Assembly (NCBI RefSeq): GCF_014235185.1
Contig: NZ_CP060131.1
Span: 6,021,501 to 6,085,500 of the forward strand
Origin: Pseudonocardia petroleophila
GTDB taxonomy: Bacteria > Actinomycetota > Actinomycetes > Mycobacteriales > Pseudonocardiaceae
DNA: 64,000 bases
Reading direction: 5' to 3'
A program made the position numbers and the translations under genes. This document shows, one piece after another, positions 1 to 6,975 of this stretch. Under the pieces are notes generated by a model that was not told the origin of the DNA, ran no database searches, and was given only the letters and a program-made list of their open reading frames with translations. Within the stretch, counting starts at the first letter, position 1. The number at the start of each line of letters is the position of its first letter.

Positions 1-180
1 CTGCACCCCCGGCACGTACGGCGTGGCGGGGGTGCCGAAGTACGACGTGCCCGACGCGCAGAGCACGTCGAGCGGGGTGATCGGGGCGGCCAGCACGTCG
101 ACCAGCCCCTCCCCCGCCGGTTCCGGGCCCTCGCCGACCTCGGGGGCCCGCCCCGGGACGACGATCCGGGCGGCGATCAC
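1..180 (-). CDS. MDR/quinone oxidoreductase-type protein, N-terminus only (cut by window start)
   Basis: Sixty codons are visible on the minus strand, starting at a GTG (178-180) that overlaps the stop of the upstream dioxygenase gene as GTGA. The N-terminus reads VIAARIVVPG and continues through a stretch ending GTSYFGTPATPYVPGVQ. That resembles the N-terminal GroES-like substrate domain of zinc-independent medium-chain dehydrogenases/quinone oxidoreductases, where a G-x-Y-x-x-x-P-x-x-P-x-V-P-G motif precedes the catalytic groove. As the last visible gene of the operon it may act on an intermediate after ring cleavage, for example as an enoyl or quinone reductase, but the cofactor domain lies outside the window. 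The family call is moderate and the substrate unknown. Confidence 0.6.
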   Translation of the reverse strand, partial: MIAARIVVPGRAPEVGEGPEPAGEGLVDVLAAPITPLDVLCASGTSYFGTPATPYVPGVQ

Positions 181-1034
181 GCGGGCTGCAGCACGACGTC
201 GAACCGGGCGTCGAGCCACGCGACGTCGGAGCGGCCGCCGTCCGGGGTCGGGCCGGGCCCGCGCTCGGTGAACGCGACGACCAGCTCCGGCTTGGTCCCG
301 AACACGACGTCGCTGTCGAGGTACTCCGCGCCCTCCCGGAACAGGTGCGTGACCAGCGGGTGGAACCCCGGGACGTCGACGAGGACGTGCACGTGGGCGG
401 GCCGGTAGTGGCTGATCGCCGTCTGGGCGATGAGCTCGCCGACCGGGCCGTCCATCGGGATCGCGTAGCCCTTCGGTGCGATGGTCCGCACGCAGTACGA
501 GCCGTCGGGCCGGGTGGTGTACTTCGCGCGCAGCCGGGCCTCGTCGACGGGGAGCTGGGCCTCGTAGGCGCCGTCCTCGTCGGCCTGCCACACGTCGAGC
601 ACCGCCCCGCCGACGGGCGTGCCGTCCAGCGCGCGGACCGTGCCGGACAGGTAGAGCGGCGCCCCGGGCAGGCCCTGGCTCATGTCCTCGCCGAACCCCA
701 GCTCGGGCGAGCCGTCGATGTGGAACGGGCCGAGCACCGTCGCGGGGGTCGCGCCCGGGTCGAGGTCGTGGTTGAGCTGCACGACGAGCATGCTCAGCCC
801 GAGCACGTCGGAGGCGAGGATGAACTCCTCGCGCTTGTCGTCGCTGATCTGCCCGGTCCGCGTCAGCCACTGCACGGCCGCCATCCACTCGGCCTCGGTG
901 AGCCGGACCTCACGGGCGAAGTCGTGCAGGTGCCGGATCAGCGCCGTGAGCACCTCACCGGTGCGCGGGTCGTGCGCGGTGCCCCAGCGCTGCACGGCGA
1001 GGTCGGTGACGGTGTCCTCGGTGACGGCGTCCAT
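177..1034 (-). CDS. Intradiol ring-cleavage dioxygenase, hydroxyquinol 1,2-dioxygenase type
   Basis: A 285-residue non-haem Fe(III) intradiol dioxygenase. The N-terminal 100 residues form the helical dimerisation domain of catechol/hydroxyquinol 1,2-dioxygenases. The catalytic beta-sandwich follows, with Tyr157 (DGAYEAQ), Tyr190 (APKGYAIP), His214 and His216 (RPAHVHV). The spacing 33-24-2 matches the ligands of characterised hydroxyquinol dioxygenase (Tyr164, Tyr197, His221, His223, from memory). The family opens hydroxyquinol to maleylacetate, or catechols to muconates. It is 18 bp downstream of the lyase gene in the same operon and its stop overlaps the next start. No maleylacetate reductase is visible, so hydroxyquinol is a family-based substrate guess. 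Confidence 0.9.
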   Translation of the reverse strand: MDAVTEDTVTDLAVQRWGTAHDPRTGEVLTALIRHLHDFAREVRLTEAEWMAAVQWLTRTGQISDDKREEFILASDVLGLSMLVVQLNHDLDPGATPATVLGPFHIDGSPELGFGEDMSQGLPGAPLYLSGTVRALDGTPVGGAVLDVWQADEDGAYEAQLPVDEARLRAKYTTRPDGSYCVRTIAPKGYAIPMDGPVGELIAQTAISHYRPAHVHVLVDVPGFHPLVTHLFREGAEYLDSDVVFGTKPELVVAFTERGPGPTPDGGRSDVAWLDARFDVVLQPA

Positions 1035-1052
1035 CGCTTCCCCTTCAGTCCT

Positions 1053-1832
1053 TCAGTACGGGTCGGGGTCGACGGACCGGTTGTTGAGGTCCACCGACAG
1101 GAAGATGTCGTTGCCGACGGGGTGGCGCAGCTCCTCGGCGAGCTGCCCGATCAGGCCCGCGGTGCGGGCGAGCAGCGCGAACCCGCGCAGCAGCTCCAGC
1201 GGGAGCCCGAGGTCGGCGAGCGCGGCGCCGCAGACGCCTGCGCCGTTGAGGGGCAGCGTCTTTCCGAGGACCTGCGGGTGCACCCGCCCGATCGCGGCGA
1301 ACAGCGACAGGTGGGGCCCGTACAGGCCCTCCTCGGCGGCGATGGCGAACAGCCGCGGGGTGCGGGGGTCGCCGTCCTTGTGCACGTGATGGCCCAGGCC
1401 GGGGACGAACCGCTGCGCCTCGCGCTGGGCGCGCACCACCTCGAGCGCGACGGCGTCCCAGCCGGCGTCGTCGGTCGGCAGGTCGGCGGGCAGGTGCGCG
1501 TGCAGGAAGCGTCCGCAGTCCTCGGTGACGCCCAGGAACCGCGACCCGCCACCGAGCAGGCCCGCGGCGAGCGCGCCCTGCACGGAGTCGGGCGCGGAGA
1601 GGTAGGTGAGCCGGGTGACGATCGCGGTCGGGGTGAAGCCGTGGTCGGCGAGCGCGGCGAGCACGGCCTCGAACACGCGCGTCTCGCCGGAGGTGGGCCG
1701 GCGCTGGGTGGCCAGCCAGAACGCCAGCTCGCCGAACCCGACCTTCCCCATGACGTCGCCGGCGAGGTCGTGGCCGAGGAGGGTGATCGTCTCGCGGCTG
1801 GAGGCGCCCAGCGCGGTCGGGTACTCAGGCAT
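1053..1832 (-). CDS. Short citrate-synthase-family protein, citryl-CoA lyase-like
   Basis: A 259-residue member of the citrate synthase superfamily, much shorter than the roughly 370-430 residues of true citrate synthases and close to stand-alone citryl-CoA lyases. It keeps the active-site segment GLGHHVHKDGDPRTPRL, equivalent to the H-x-V-Y-K-x-x-D-P-R loop, and starts MPEYPTALG. Its ATG (1832) lies inside the end of the CoA-transferase gene with an 8-bp overlap, which supports this start over the longer frame to 1958. Next to a class III CoA-transferase, an obvious pairing is CoA activation of a tri- or dicarboxylate followed by retro-Claisen cleavage to acetyl-CoA plus an oxoacid. Substrate is inference. 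Confidence 0.75.
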   Translation of the reverse strand: MPEYPTALGASSRETITLLGHDLAGDVMGKVGFGELAFWLATQRRPTSGETRVFEAVLAALADHGFTPTAIVTRLTYLSAPDSVQGALAAGLLGGGSRFLGVTEDCGRFLHAHLPADLPTDDAGWDAVALEVVRAQREAQRFVPGLGHHVHKDGDPRTPRLFAIAAEEGLYGPHLSLFAAIGRVHPQVLGKTLPLNGAGVCGAALADLGLPLELLRGFALLARTAGLIGQLAEELRHPVGNDIFLSVDLNNRSVDPDPY

Positions 1833-2970
1833 CCGGCTCTCCCAGCCACTTCCGCAGTTCGGCCCCGTGCTCGTCGAGCTCCGGCGGGGGGAGCCGGTAG
1901 GACGCTGGGGTCGCCGAGAACCGGATCGGGTGCCGGGTCGTCGGCACGGCGCGGTCACCCTCCCCCACCTCGACGACCGGGTCGAGGCCGAACCGCTCGG
2001 CCATCGCGAACCCGCCGTCGATGCTCTGGATCGGCCCGCACGGCACGCCGACGGCGGTGAGCGCCTCGAACCACTCGACGGCCCCGCGGGTGGCGAGCCG
2101 CTCCTCCAGCAGGGGACGCAGCTCCTCCCGGTTCGCCGTCCGGTCGGCGTTGCGCGCGAAGCGCGGGTCGTCGGCGACCCCGGGGATCCCCAGCACGTCG
2201 CACAGCCGCCGGAACTGGCCGTCGTTGGCCGCGGCGACGATGAGGTCGTCGTCGGCGGTGGGCAGCGGCTCGTAGGGGAAGACGCTGGGGTGTGCGTTGC
2301 CCATGCGGGTCGGCACCACCCCGCCCGCGACGTAGGCCGAGCTGTGGTTGACCAGCCCGGTCAGCGCCGAGGACAGCAGGTTGACCTCGACGTGCTGGCC
2401 CTCGCCGGTCGCGTCGCGGTGGCGCAGGGCGGCGAGGATGCCGATGACGGCGTGGTTGCCCGCCATCACGTCGAACACCGAGATGCCCGCGCGGTACGGC
2501 GGCCCGTCCGGGGAGCCGGTGAGGCTCATCAGGCCGGAGATCGCCTGCACCATGAGGTCGTAGCCGGGCACGTGCGCGCCCGTGCCGGACCCGAAGCCGC
2601 TGATCGAGGCGTAGACGGTGCGGGGGTCCGCGGCGCGGACGGACTCGTAGTCCAGGCCGTACTTCGCGAGCCCGCCCGGCTTGAAGTTCTCGATCACGAC
2701 GTCGGCGCGGCGGGCCAGCTCGCGGGCCACGGCGGCGTCGGCGTCGTCGCGCAGGTCGAGCGCGATCGACCGCTTCCCGCGGTTGACCCCCAGGTAGTAC
2801 GTGGAGGTCTCCTCGCGGACGGGCGGCATCCAGGTGCGCGTCTCGTCGCCCTGGGGGCTCTCGACCTTCACGACCTCGGCGCCCAGGTCCGCCAGCAGCA
2901 TCGTGGCGTACGGCCCGGCGAGGACGCGGGAGAGGTCGGCGACCAGCACCCCCGACAGCGGTCCCGTCAT
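1825..2970 (-). CDS. Class III (CaiB/BaiF) CoA-transferase
   Basis: A 381-residue formyl-CoA-transferase-type enzyme. The N-terminus (MTGPLSGVLVADLSRVLAGP, then ADLGAEVVKVE) is the conserved CoA-binding entry of family III. RGKRSIALDLR and the GYDLMVQAISGLMSLTG segment are also typical. The family moves CoA between carboxylic acids through an aspartyl-CoA anhydride. The ATG at 2970 was chosen over the longer frame because a GAGGAGGG ribosome-binding site lies just upstream and two palindromes with a likely promoter fill the gap to the IclR gene. It is the first structural gene after the regulator. Confidence 0.9.
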   Translation of the reverse strand: MTGPLSGVLVADLSRVLAGPYATMLLADLGAEVVKVESPQGDETRTWMPPVREETSTYYLGVNRGKRSIALDLRDDADAAVARELARRADVVIENFKPGGLAKYGLDYESVRAADPRTVYASISGFGSGTGAHVPGYDLMVQAISGLMSLTGSPDGPPYRAGISVFDVMAGNHAVIGILAALRHRDATGEGQHVEVNLLSSALTGLVNHSSAYVAGGVVPTRMGNAHPSVFPYEPLPTADDDLIVAAANDGQFRRLCDVLGIPGVADDPRFARNADRTANREELRPLLEERLATRGAVEWFEALTAVGVPCGPIQSIDGGFAMAERFGLDPVVEVGEGDRAVPTTRHPIRFSATPASYRLPPPELDEHGAELRKWLGEPDA

Positions 2971-2981
2971 GCACCCTCCTC

Positions 2982-3012
2982 GTCCGTCGAGCGGACACCT
3001 GTCCGCCCGGAC
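2982..3012. promoter_or_regulatory. Two abutting palindromes, probable IclR operator of the catabolic operon
   Basis: GTCCGTCGAGCGGAC (2982-2996) is followed by GTCCG-CC-CGGAC (3001-3012). The first 15-mer matches 12 of 15 positions of the palindrome in front of the divergent amidohydrolase (3948-3962). Both sites sit immediately downstream of a predicted promoter, the position expected for repression. Assignment to the neighbouring IclR protein is inference. Confidence 0.6.
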
Positions 3013-3015
3013 GCG

Positions 3016-3044
3016 AGTCTGCGCCCGGCCCCCGCGGAGGTCAA
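3016..3044 (-). promoter_or_regulatory. Predicted promoter of the CoA-transferase operon
   Basis: On the minus strand TTGACC (3039-3044), a 17-base spacer and CAGACT (3016-3021) form a good sigma-70-type promoter pointing into the CoA-transferase gene. The start point would fall near 3009, inside the palindrome pair. Confidence 0.5.
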
Positions 3045-3050
3045 GTCGGG

Positions 3051-3851
3051 TCAGGACACCGCGACGTGCGGCACGTCCTGCACCCGCGCGAAGTCGGCGC
3101 TGATCTCGCCTGCGGCCTGCAGCAGCAGCGGGAGGTGGTGCCCCAGCAGGTGGTCGACCGTGGTCTCGGCGGCGTGGCAGTTGACGTTGAGCCCGGCGAT
3201 GACCCGCCCGGACCCGTCGCGCAGCGGGGCCGCGACCGACCGGATGCCGAGCGTCAGCTGCTCGTCGGTCAGCGCCCAGCCCCGCGCCCTGACCTCGCGC
3301 AGCGCGGCGTCGCGCTCGGCGCGGTCGGGCCGCCAGCGGGCCGTCAGCCCGGAGCGGGTGGGCTGGGCCAGCACCGCCTCCAGCTCGTCGACGGGCAGCG
3401 CGGCGAGCTGGACCTTGCCCAGCGACGTCGGCAGGGCCGGGAACCGGGTCCCGATCTGCACCGCCAGCGACACGATCTTGGGGACCGACACCCGGGCGAC
3501 GTAGACGATGTCGGAGCCGTCGAGCTGCGCGATGGAGACCGACTCGTTCGTGCGCGCGCCCAGCTTCTCCATGTGCGGCCGGGCGACCTCCCACAGCCCC
3601 TGCGACCGGACGTAGGCGACGCCGAGGTCGAGCACCCGCGGCGTGAGCGCGTAGCCGCGGCCCTCGCTGCGGACGTAGCCGAGCTCGTCGAGCGTGATGA
3701 GGATCCGCCGGGCCGTGGGGCGCGCGAGGCCGGTGGCCGCGGCGACCTCGGCGAGCGACATCGACGGCCGGTCGGGCCCGAAGGCCGCGATCACCTCCAG
3801 GCCACGGGCCAGCGCCTCGATGAAGTCGGGACCCGCGCCTTCGCGTGGCAT
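3051..3851 (-). CDS. IclR-family transcriptional regulator (PcaR/PobR-like)
   Basis: A 266-residue IclR protein. The winged helix-turn-helix covers about residues 12-75 (SLAEVAAATGLARPTARRIL, then LGYVRSEGRGYALTPRVL), and the effector-binding domain follows with SVSIAQLDGSDIVYVARV and LPTSLGKVQLA. Lengths and motifs fit the PcaR/PobR branch that senses aromatic acids and ring-cleavage products. It lies between the amidohydrolase (divergent) and the CoA-transferase operon (same strand, 80 bp downstream). Matching palindromes on both sides of the gene suggest it controls both. The ligand cannot be read from sequence. Confidence 0.92.
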   Translation of the reverse strand: MPREGAGPDFIEALARGLEVIAAFGPDRPSMSLAEVAAATGLARPTARRILITLDELGYVRSEGRGYALTPRVLDLGVAYVRSQGLWEVARPHMEKLGARTNESVSIAQLDGSDIVYVARVSVPKIVSLAVQIGTRFPALPTSLGKVQLAALPVDELEAVLAQPTRSGLTARWRPDRAERDAALREVRARGWALTDEQLTLGIRSVAAPLRDGSGRVIAGLNVNCHAAETTVDHLLGHHLPLLLQAAGEISADFARVQDVPHVAVS

Positions 3852-3902
3852 CGCACGGTCCCCTCTCGACGCGGCCGGTCCTGCGCAGGGTAACCGACCG
3901 GA

Positions 3903-3931
3903 TTGACAGCGACGCCGACCTGCGCGACAGT
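3903..3931 (+). promoter_or_regulatory. Predicted promoter of the amidohydrolase gene
   Basis: TTGACA (3903-3908), a 17-base spacer and GACAGT (3926-3931) face the amidohydrolase. The predicted start near 3938 lies directly before the 25-bp palindrome, mirroring the promoter-then-operator layout of the CoA-transferase operon. Confidence 0.5.
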
Positions 3932-3942
3932 CAGCCCGAACC

Positions 3943-3967
3943 CACTTGTCCGTCAGACGGACGAGTG
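3943..3967. promoter_or_regulatory. 25-bp near-perfect palindrome, probable IclR operator
   Basis: The core GTCCGTC-A-GACGGAC (3948-3962) is a perfect palindrome. Outside it CACT (3943-3946) pairs with AGTG (3964-3967), leaving one mismatched pair in the whole 25 bp. It lies between the predicted start point and the ribosome-binding site (GGAGGAGA, 3977-3984) of the amidohydrolase, so a bound protein would block transcription. Confidence 0.6.
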
Positions 3968-3991
3968 TACGCAGATGGAGGAGAGACCGCG

Positions 3992-5419
3992 ATGAGCGAG
4001 CGTCCGGTGGTCCTGCGGGGCGGCACCGTCCTGACCGTCGACGCCGGGCGCACCGTGCTGCCCGGGCACGACGTGCTGGTCGTCGGCGACGTCATCGCCG
4101 CGATCGGCCCGGACCTGGAGGTGCCCGCGGGCACCGAGGAGATCGACGCGACCGGCGGCGTCGTCATGCCCGGCATGATCGACACCCACCGGCACATGTG
4201 GCAGACGGCCATGCGCGGCTACGGCGCCGACTGGACGCTCACCCAGTACTTCGTCTGGTACTACCTGGAGTGGGGCAAGATCTTCCGCCCGGAGGACGTG
4301 CACGCGGGCAACCTGCTCGGGGCCTGGGAGGCGCTCGACGCGGGCGTCACCACCACCGTCGACTGGTCGCACGGGCTGCAGACCACCGACCACGCCGACG
4401 CCGCCGTCGACGCGCTGGAGGCGGTGCCCGCCCGGTTCGTCCTCGCCTACGGCAACATCCAGGACGCCCCCGCGAACTGGACGGCCACCCCGGAGTTCCG
4501 CGACTTCGTGTCCCGCCGCGGCTCGGGCTCGGACCTGCTCGGCTTCCAGCTCGCCTTCGACGTCACCGGCGACCCGACGTTCCCGGAGAAGCCCGCGTTC
4601 GAGGTCGCCCGCGAGCTCGGCGTGCCCGTCAGCACGCACGCCGGGGTCTGGGGCGCCACCAACGACGACGGCATCAAGCTGATGCACGACCACGGGTTCA
4701 TGACCCCGGAGACGGTGTACGTGCACGCGGCCACGCTGTCGGCCGACTCCTACCACCGCATCGCGGCCACCGGCGGCTCCGTGTCGGTGTCGACCGAGAG
4801 CGAGCAGAGCGCGGGCCAGGGCTACCCGCCCACGTGGGCGCTGCGCGCGCACGGCATCCCGGTGTCGCTGTCGATGGACACCAGCGTGTGGTGGAGCGGT
4901 GACCTGTTCTCCGCGATGCGCAGCACGCTGGGCGCCGACCGCTCGCGCGAGCACCTGGAGGCGCACGCGGCGGGCGACACCGTCACGCACTCGTCGCTGC
5001 GCGCCGACCAGGTCGTGGAGTGGGCCACCCGCGGCGGGGCGGCGGCGCTGGGCCGCGAGTCGGAGCTGGGCAGCGTCGAGGTGGGCAAGAAGGCCGACCT
5101 CGTGCTGATCAGGAACGAGCACTCCCCCGTGTCGTTCCCGCTGCTCAACCCGCACGGGCACGTCGCGTTCCAGGCGCAGCGCGCCGACGTGCACACGGTG
5201 CTGGTGAACGGCCGCGTCGTGAAGCGCGACGGCCGGCTCGTCGACGTCGACCTGTCCGCGGTGCGGCGCACCGTCGAGCGGACGGTGGAGCACCTGCGCT
5301 CCACGATGGGCGAGGACGCCTGGCAGCAGGGCATGAACCCCGACATCCCGGAGACGAAGGTGCTGGACAACCCCTACACCTACACCGACTACCGGAGCGC
5401 CGGGACCCACGGGCAGTAG
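3992..5419 (+). CDS. Amidohydrolase, TrzN/AtzA-type metal-dependent hydrolase or deaminase
   Basis: A 475-residue cytosolic amidohydrolase with the TIM-barrel metal site: His66 and His68 in DTHRHMW, later VSTHAG, VYVHAATL and the aspartate of SMDTSVWW. This pattern fits the branch that includes 5'-deoxyadenosine/S-adenosylhomocysteine deaminases and s-triazine hydrolases (AtzA, TrzN). The ATG follows a strong GGAGGAGA ribosome-binding site, and upstream lie a promoter and an operator-like palindrome shared with the CoA-transferase operon. A likely role is removing an amino, chloro or similar substituent from a ring before later degradation. The reaction is inference from family and context. 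Confidence 0.85.
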   Translation: MSERPVVLRGGTVLTVDAGRTVLPGHDVLVVGDVIAAIGPDLEVPAGTEEIDATGGVVMPGMIDTHRHMWQTAMRGYGADWTLTQYFVWYYLEWGKIFRPEDVHAGNLLGAWEALDAGVTTTVDWSHGLQTTDHADAAVDALEAVPARFVLAYGNIQDAPANWTATPEFRDFVSRRGSGSDLLGFQLAFDVTGDPTFPEKPAFEVARELGVPVSTHAGVWGATNDDGIKLMHDHGFMTPETVYVHAATLSADSYHRIAATGGSVSVSTESEQSAGQGYPPTWALRAHGIPVSLSMDTSVWWSGDLFSAMRSTLGADRSREHLEAHAAGDTVTHSSLRADQVVEWATRGGAAALGRESELGSVEVGKKADLVLIRNEHSPVSFPLLNPHGHVAFQAQRADVHTVLVNGRVVKRDGRLVDVDLSAVRRTVERTVEHLRSTMGEDAWQQGMNPDIPETKVLDNPYTYTDYRSAGTHGQ

Positions 5420-5421
5420 CG

Positions 5422-5697
5422 CTACAGGCGGTTCTGCTTGCGGCCGGTGACGCGGTTGTAGACCACCAGCACGATCACCGCACCGATGATCGAGCCGATC
5501 CAGCCGGCGGGCTGGAAGCCGCGGAAGCCGCCCGTGAGCAGGCCGAAGACGATCCCGCCGAGGATCGAGCCGACCACGCCGACCGCGATCGTGCGCGCGA
5601 TGCCGATGTGGTCCTTCCCGGGCACGATCGCACGGGCGATGAAGCCGGCGATCAGGCCGAAGACGATCCACCCGATGATGGTTCCGATGACTCCCAC
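5422..5697 (-). CDS. GlsB/YeaQ/YmgE-family (transglycosylase-associated) membrane protein
   Basis: A 91-residue, very hydrophobic protein with three predicted membrane segments (GVIGTIIGWIVFGLIAGFIA, TIAVGVVGSILGGIVFGLL, GWIGSIIGAVIVLVV), ending in a basic tail. This matches the small GlsB/YeaQ/YmgE stress-membrane family, whose molecular role is unknown. I chose GTG at 5697 because GAGGAG lies at the right distance upstream; a longer frame to 5727 lacks such a site. Its TAG stop and that of the convergent amidohydrolase lie in one 10-bp palindrome. Confidence 0.85.
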   Translation of the reverse strand: MGVIGTIIGWIVFGLIAGFIARAIVPGKDHIGIARTIAVGVVGSILGGIVFGLLTGGFRGFQPAGWIGSIIGAVIVLVVYNRVTGRKQNRL

Positions 5698-5797
5698 TGC
5701 CCGGCTCCTCGGTCGTGACGACGGCACGCGTGATCACGTGCCGCCTCCGTTGTACCGCTGAACCCGGCCCGGCGCACACACCCGACCCGGACGTGCG

Positions 5798-5831
5798 ACG
5801 GCCCCGGGGTCACCGGTGACCCCGGGGCCGT
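5798..5831. repeat. 34-bp perfect palindrome between divergent genes
   Basis: Two 17-base arms (5798-5814 and 5815-5831) are exact reverse complements with no loop. The arm runs ACGGCCCCGGGGTCACC. There is no T-tract. It lies in the 231-bp gap between the GlsB-like gene (minus) and the 2OG-oxygenase (plus), upstream of both, which is an odd place for a terminator. Confidence 0.8.
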
Positions 5832-5928
5832 GCGGGTGGCGCGTCCGCTCCCCAGCGACGCGCGAAGCTGCCGACGGTGGAGTCGTCCGCCGTTGCCCGG
5901 GCGTTACGGCGGCGTCCAGACTGGACCC

Positions 5929-6945
5929 ATGGCCGACCCGATCCCCGTCCTGTCGCTCGCCGGATCCCGCGGACCCGACGGCCGGTTCGCCCCCGGCTTC
6001 CTCGACGAGCTGCGCCGCGCGCTGCACGAGGTCGGGTTCCTGCAGCTCACCGGCTACGGGGCCGCACCGGGTCAGGTCGACGCGCTCGCCGCGGCGTGCG
6101 ACCGGTTCTTCGCCCTGCCGCTCGCCGACCGGCTCGCGCTGGACAACCGGCGCTCGCCGCACTTCCGCGGCTACACCCGCCTGGGCCACGAGATCACCGC
6201 GGGCCACCCGGACGCGCGCGAGCAGCTCGACTTCGCCCCCGAGCAGCCGGTGCGCCCGGCCGGGTCGTGGGACGCGCCGTTCCGGCTGCTGGAGGGCCCC
6301 AACCAGTGGCCGGACGCGCTGCCGGAGCTGCGGCCCGCGGTGCTCGCGTGGACCGACCTGCTCAGCGGCGTCGGCGCCGAGCTGACCCGCGCGCTCGCCG
6401 CGTCCCTCGGGCTGGCCGAGGACCACTTCGACGCGCTGTTCGCCGGTGACCCGCACTGGTTCGGCAAGGTCATCCGCTACGTCGGCGGGGCCGGGGACGC
6501 CCAGGGCGTCGGCCCGCACGCCGACTGGGGCTTCCTCACGCTGCTGCTCCAGGACGGCACGGGCGGGCTGCAGGCGCGCCTGCCGCGGACGCGGGAGTGG
6601 GTGGACGTGCCGCCGCTGCCCGGCGCGCTCGTCGTCAACGTCGGGGAGATGCTGGAGGTCGCCACGCACGGCTACCTCGCCGCCACCGTGCACCGGGTGC
6701 TGCCGTGCGCGCCGGGCGGTACGCGTCAGTCGGTCGGGTTCTTCTGGTCCCCGCGCCTGGACGCCGTGCTGGAGCCGGTCCCCCTGCCGCCCGCGCTCGC
6801 GGCCGAGGCGCCGGGCGTCACCGAGACCGAGCACAACGCCCTGCTCCCCCGGTTCGGCGACAACGCCCTGAAGGGCTGGTTCCGCTCCCACCCCGAGGTG
6901 GCGGCGCGGCACCACCCGGACCTGGTGGGGGCGCTGGGACGCTGA
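5929..6945 (+). CDS. Isopenicillin-N-synthase-like 2-oxoglutarate/Fe(II) oxygenase
   Basis: A 338-residue oxygenase of the IPNS/2OG-Fe(II) superfamily. The N-terminal DIOX_N region (IPVLSLAGSR to about residue 120) precedes the double-stranded beta-helix core. Fe ligands are His197 and Asp199 (GPHADWG) and His255 (TVHRVLP); Arg266-x-Ser268 (RQS) is the 2-oxoglutarate clamp. Its length is normal. Family members hydroxylate or desaturate small molecules, so the name IPNS does not imply beta-lactam synthesis. It converges on the biotin/molybdenum operon and may or may not belong to that pathway. Confidence 0.88.
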   Translation: MADPIPVLSLAGSRGPDGRFAPGFLDELRRALHEVGFLQLTGYGAAPGQVDALAAACDRFFALPLADRLALDNRRSPHFRGYTRLGHEITAGHPDAREQLDFAPEQPVRPAGSWDAPFRLLEGPNQWPDALPELRPAVLAWTDLLSGVGAELTRALAASLGLAEDHFDALFAGDPHWFGKVIRYVGGAGDAQGVGPHADWGFLTLLLQDGTGGLQARLPRTREWVDVPPLPGALVVNVGEMLEVATHGYLAATVHRVLPCAPGGTRQSVGFFWSPRLDAVLEPVPLPPALAAEAPGVTETEHNALLPRFGDNALKGWFRSHPEVAARHHPDLVGALGR

Positions 6946-6975
6946 CCGGCCCGCGGGCCGCCCGGCCGGGTCAGC
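6941..6975. terminator. Bidirectional hairpin spanning both stop codons of a convergent pair
   Basis: GCTGACC (6941-6947) pairs with GGTCAGC (6969-6975), and GGCC/GGCC extends the stem past a one-base bulge. The TGA of the oxygenase (6943-6945) and the minus-strand TGA (6971-6973) both sit in the stem. A bidirectional terminator is likely; no T-tract is present. Confidence 0.5.

Noticed and set aside
5929..6945. A beta-lactam biosynthetic isopenicillin N synthase
   Set aside because: No ACV synthetase or other beta-lactam genes are nearby; the IPNS-like fold is shared by many small-molecule oxygenases.
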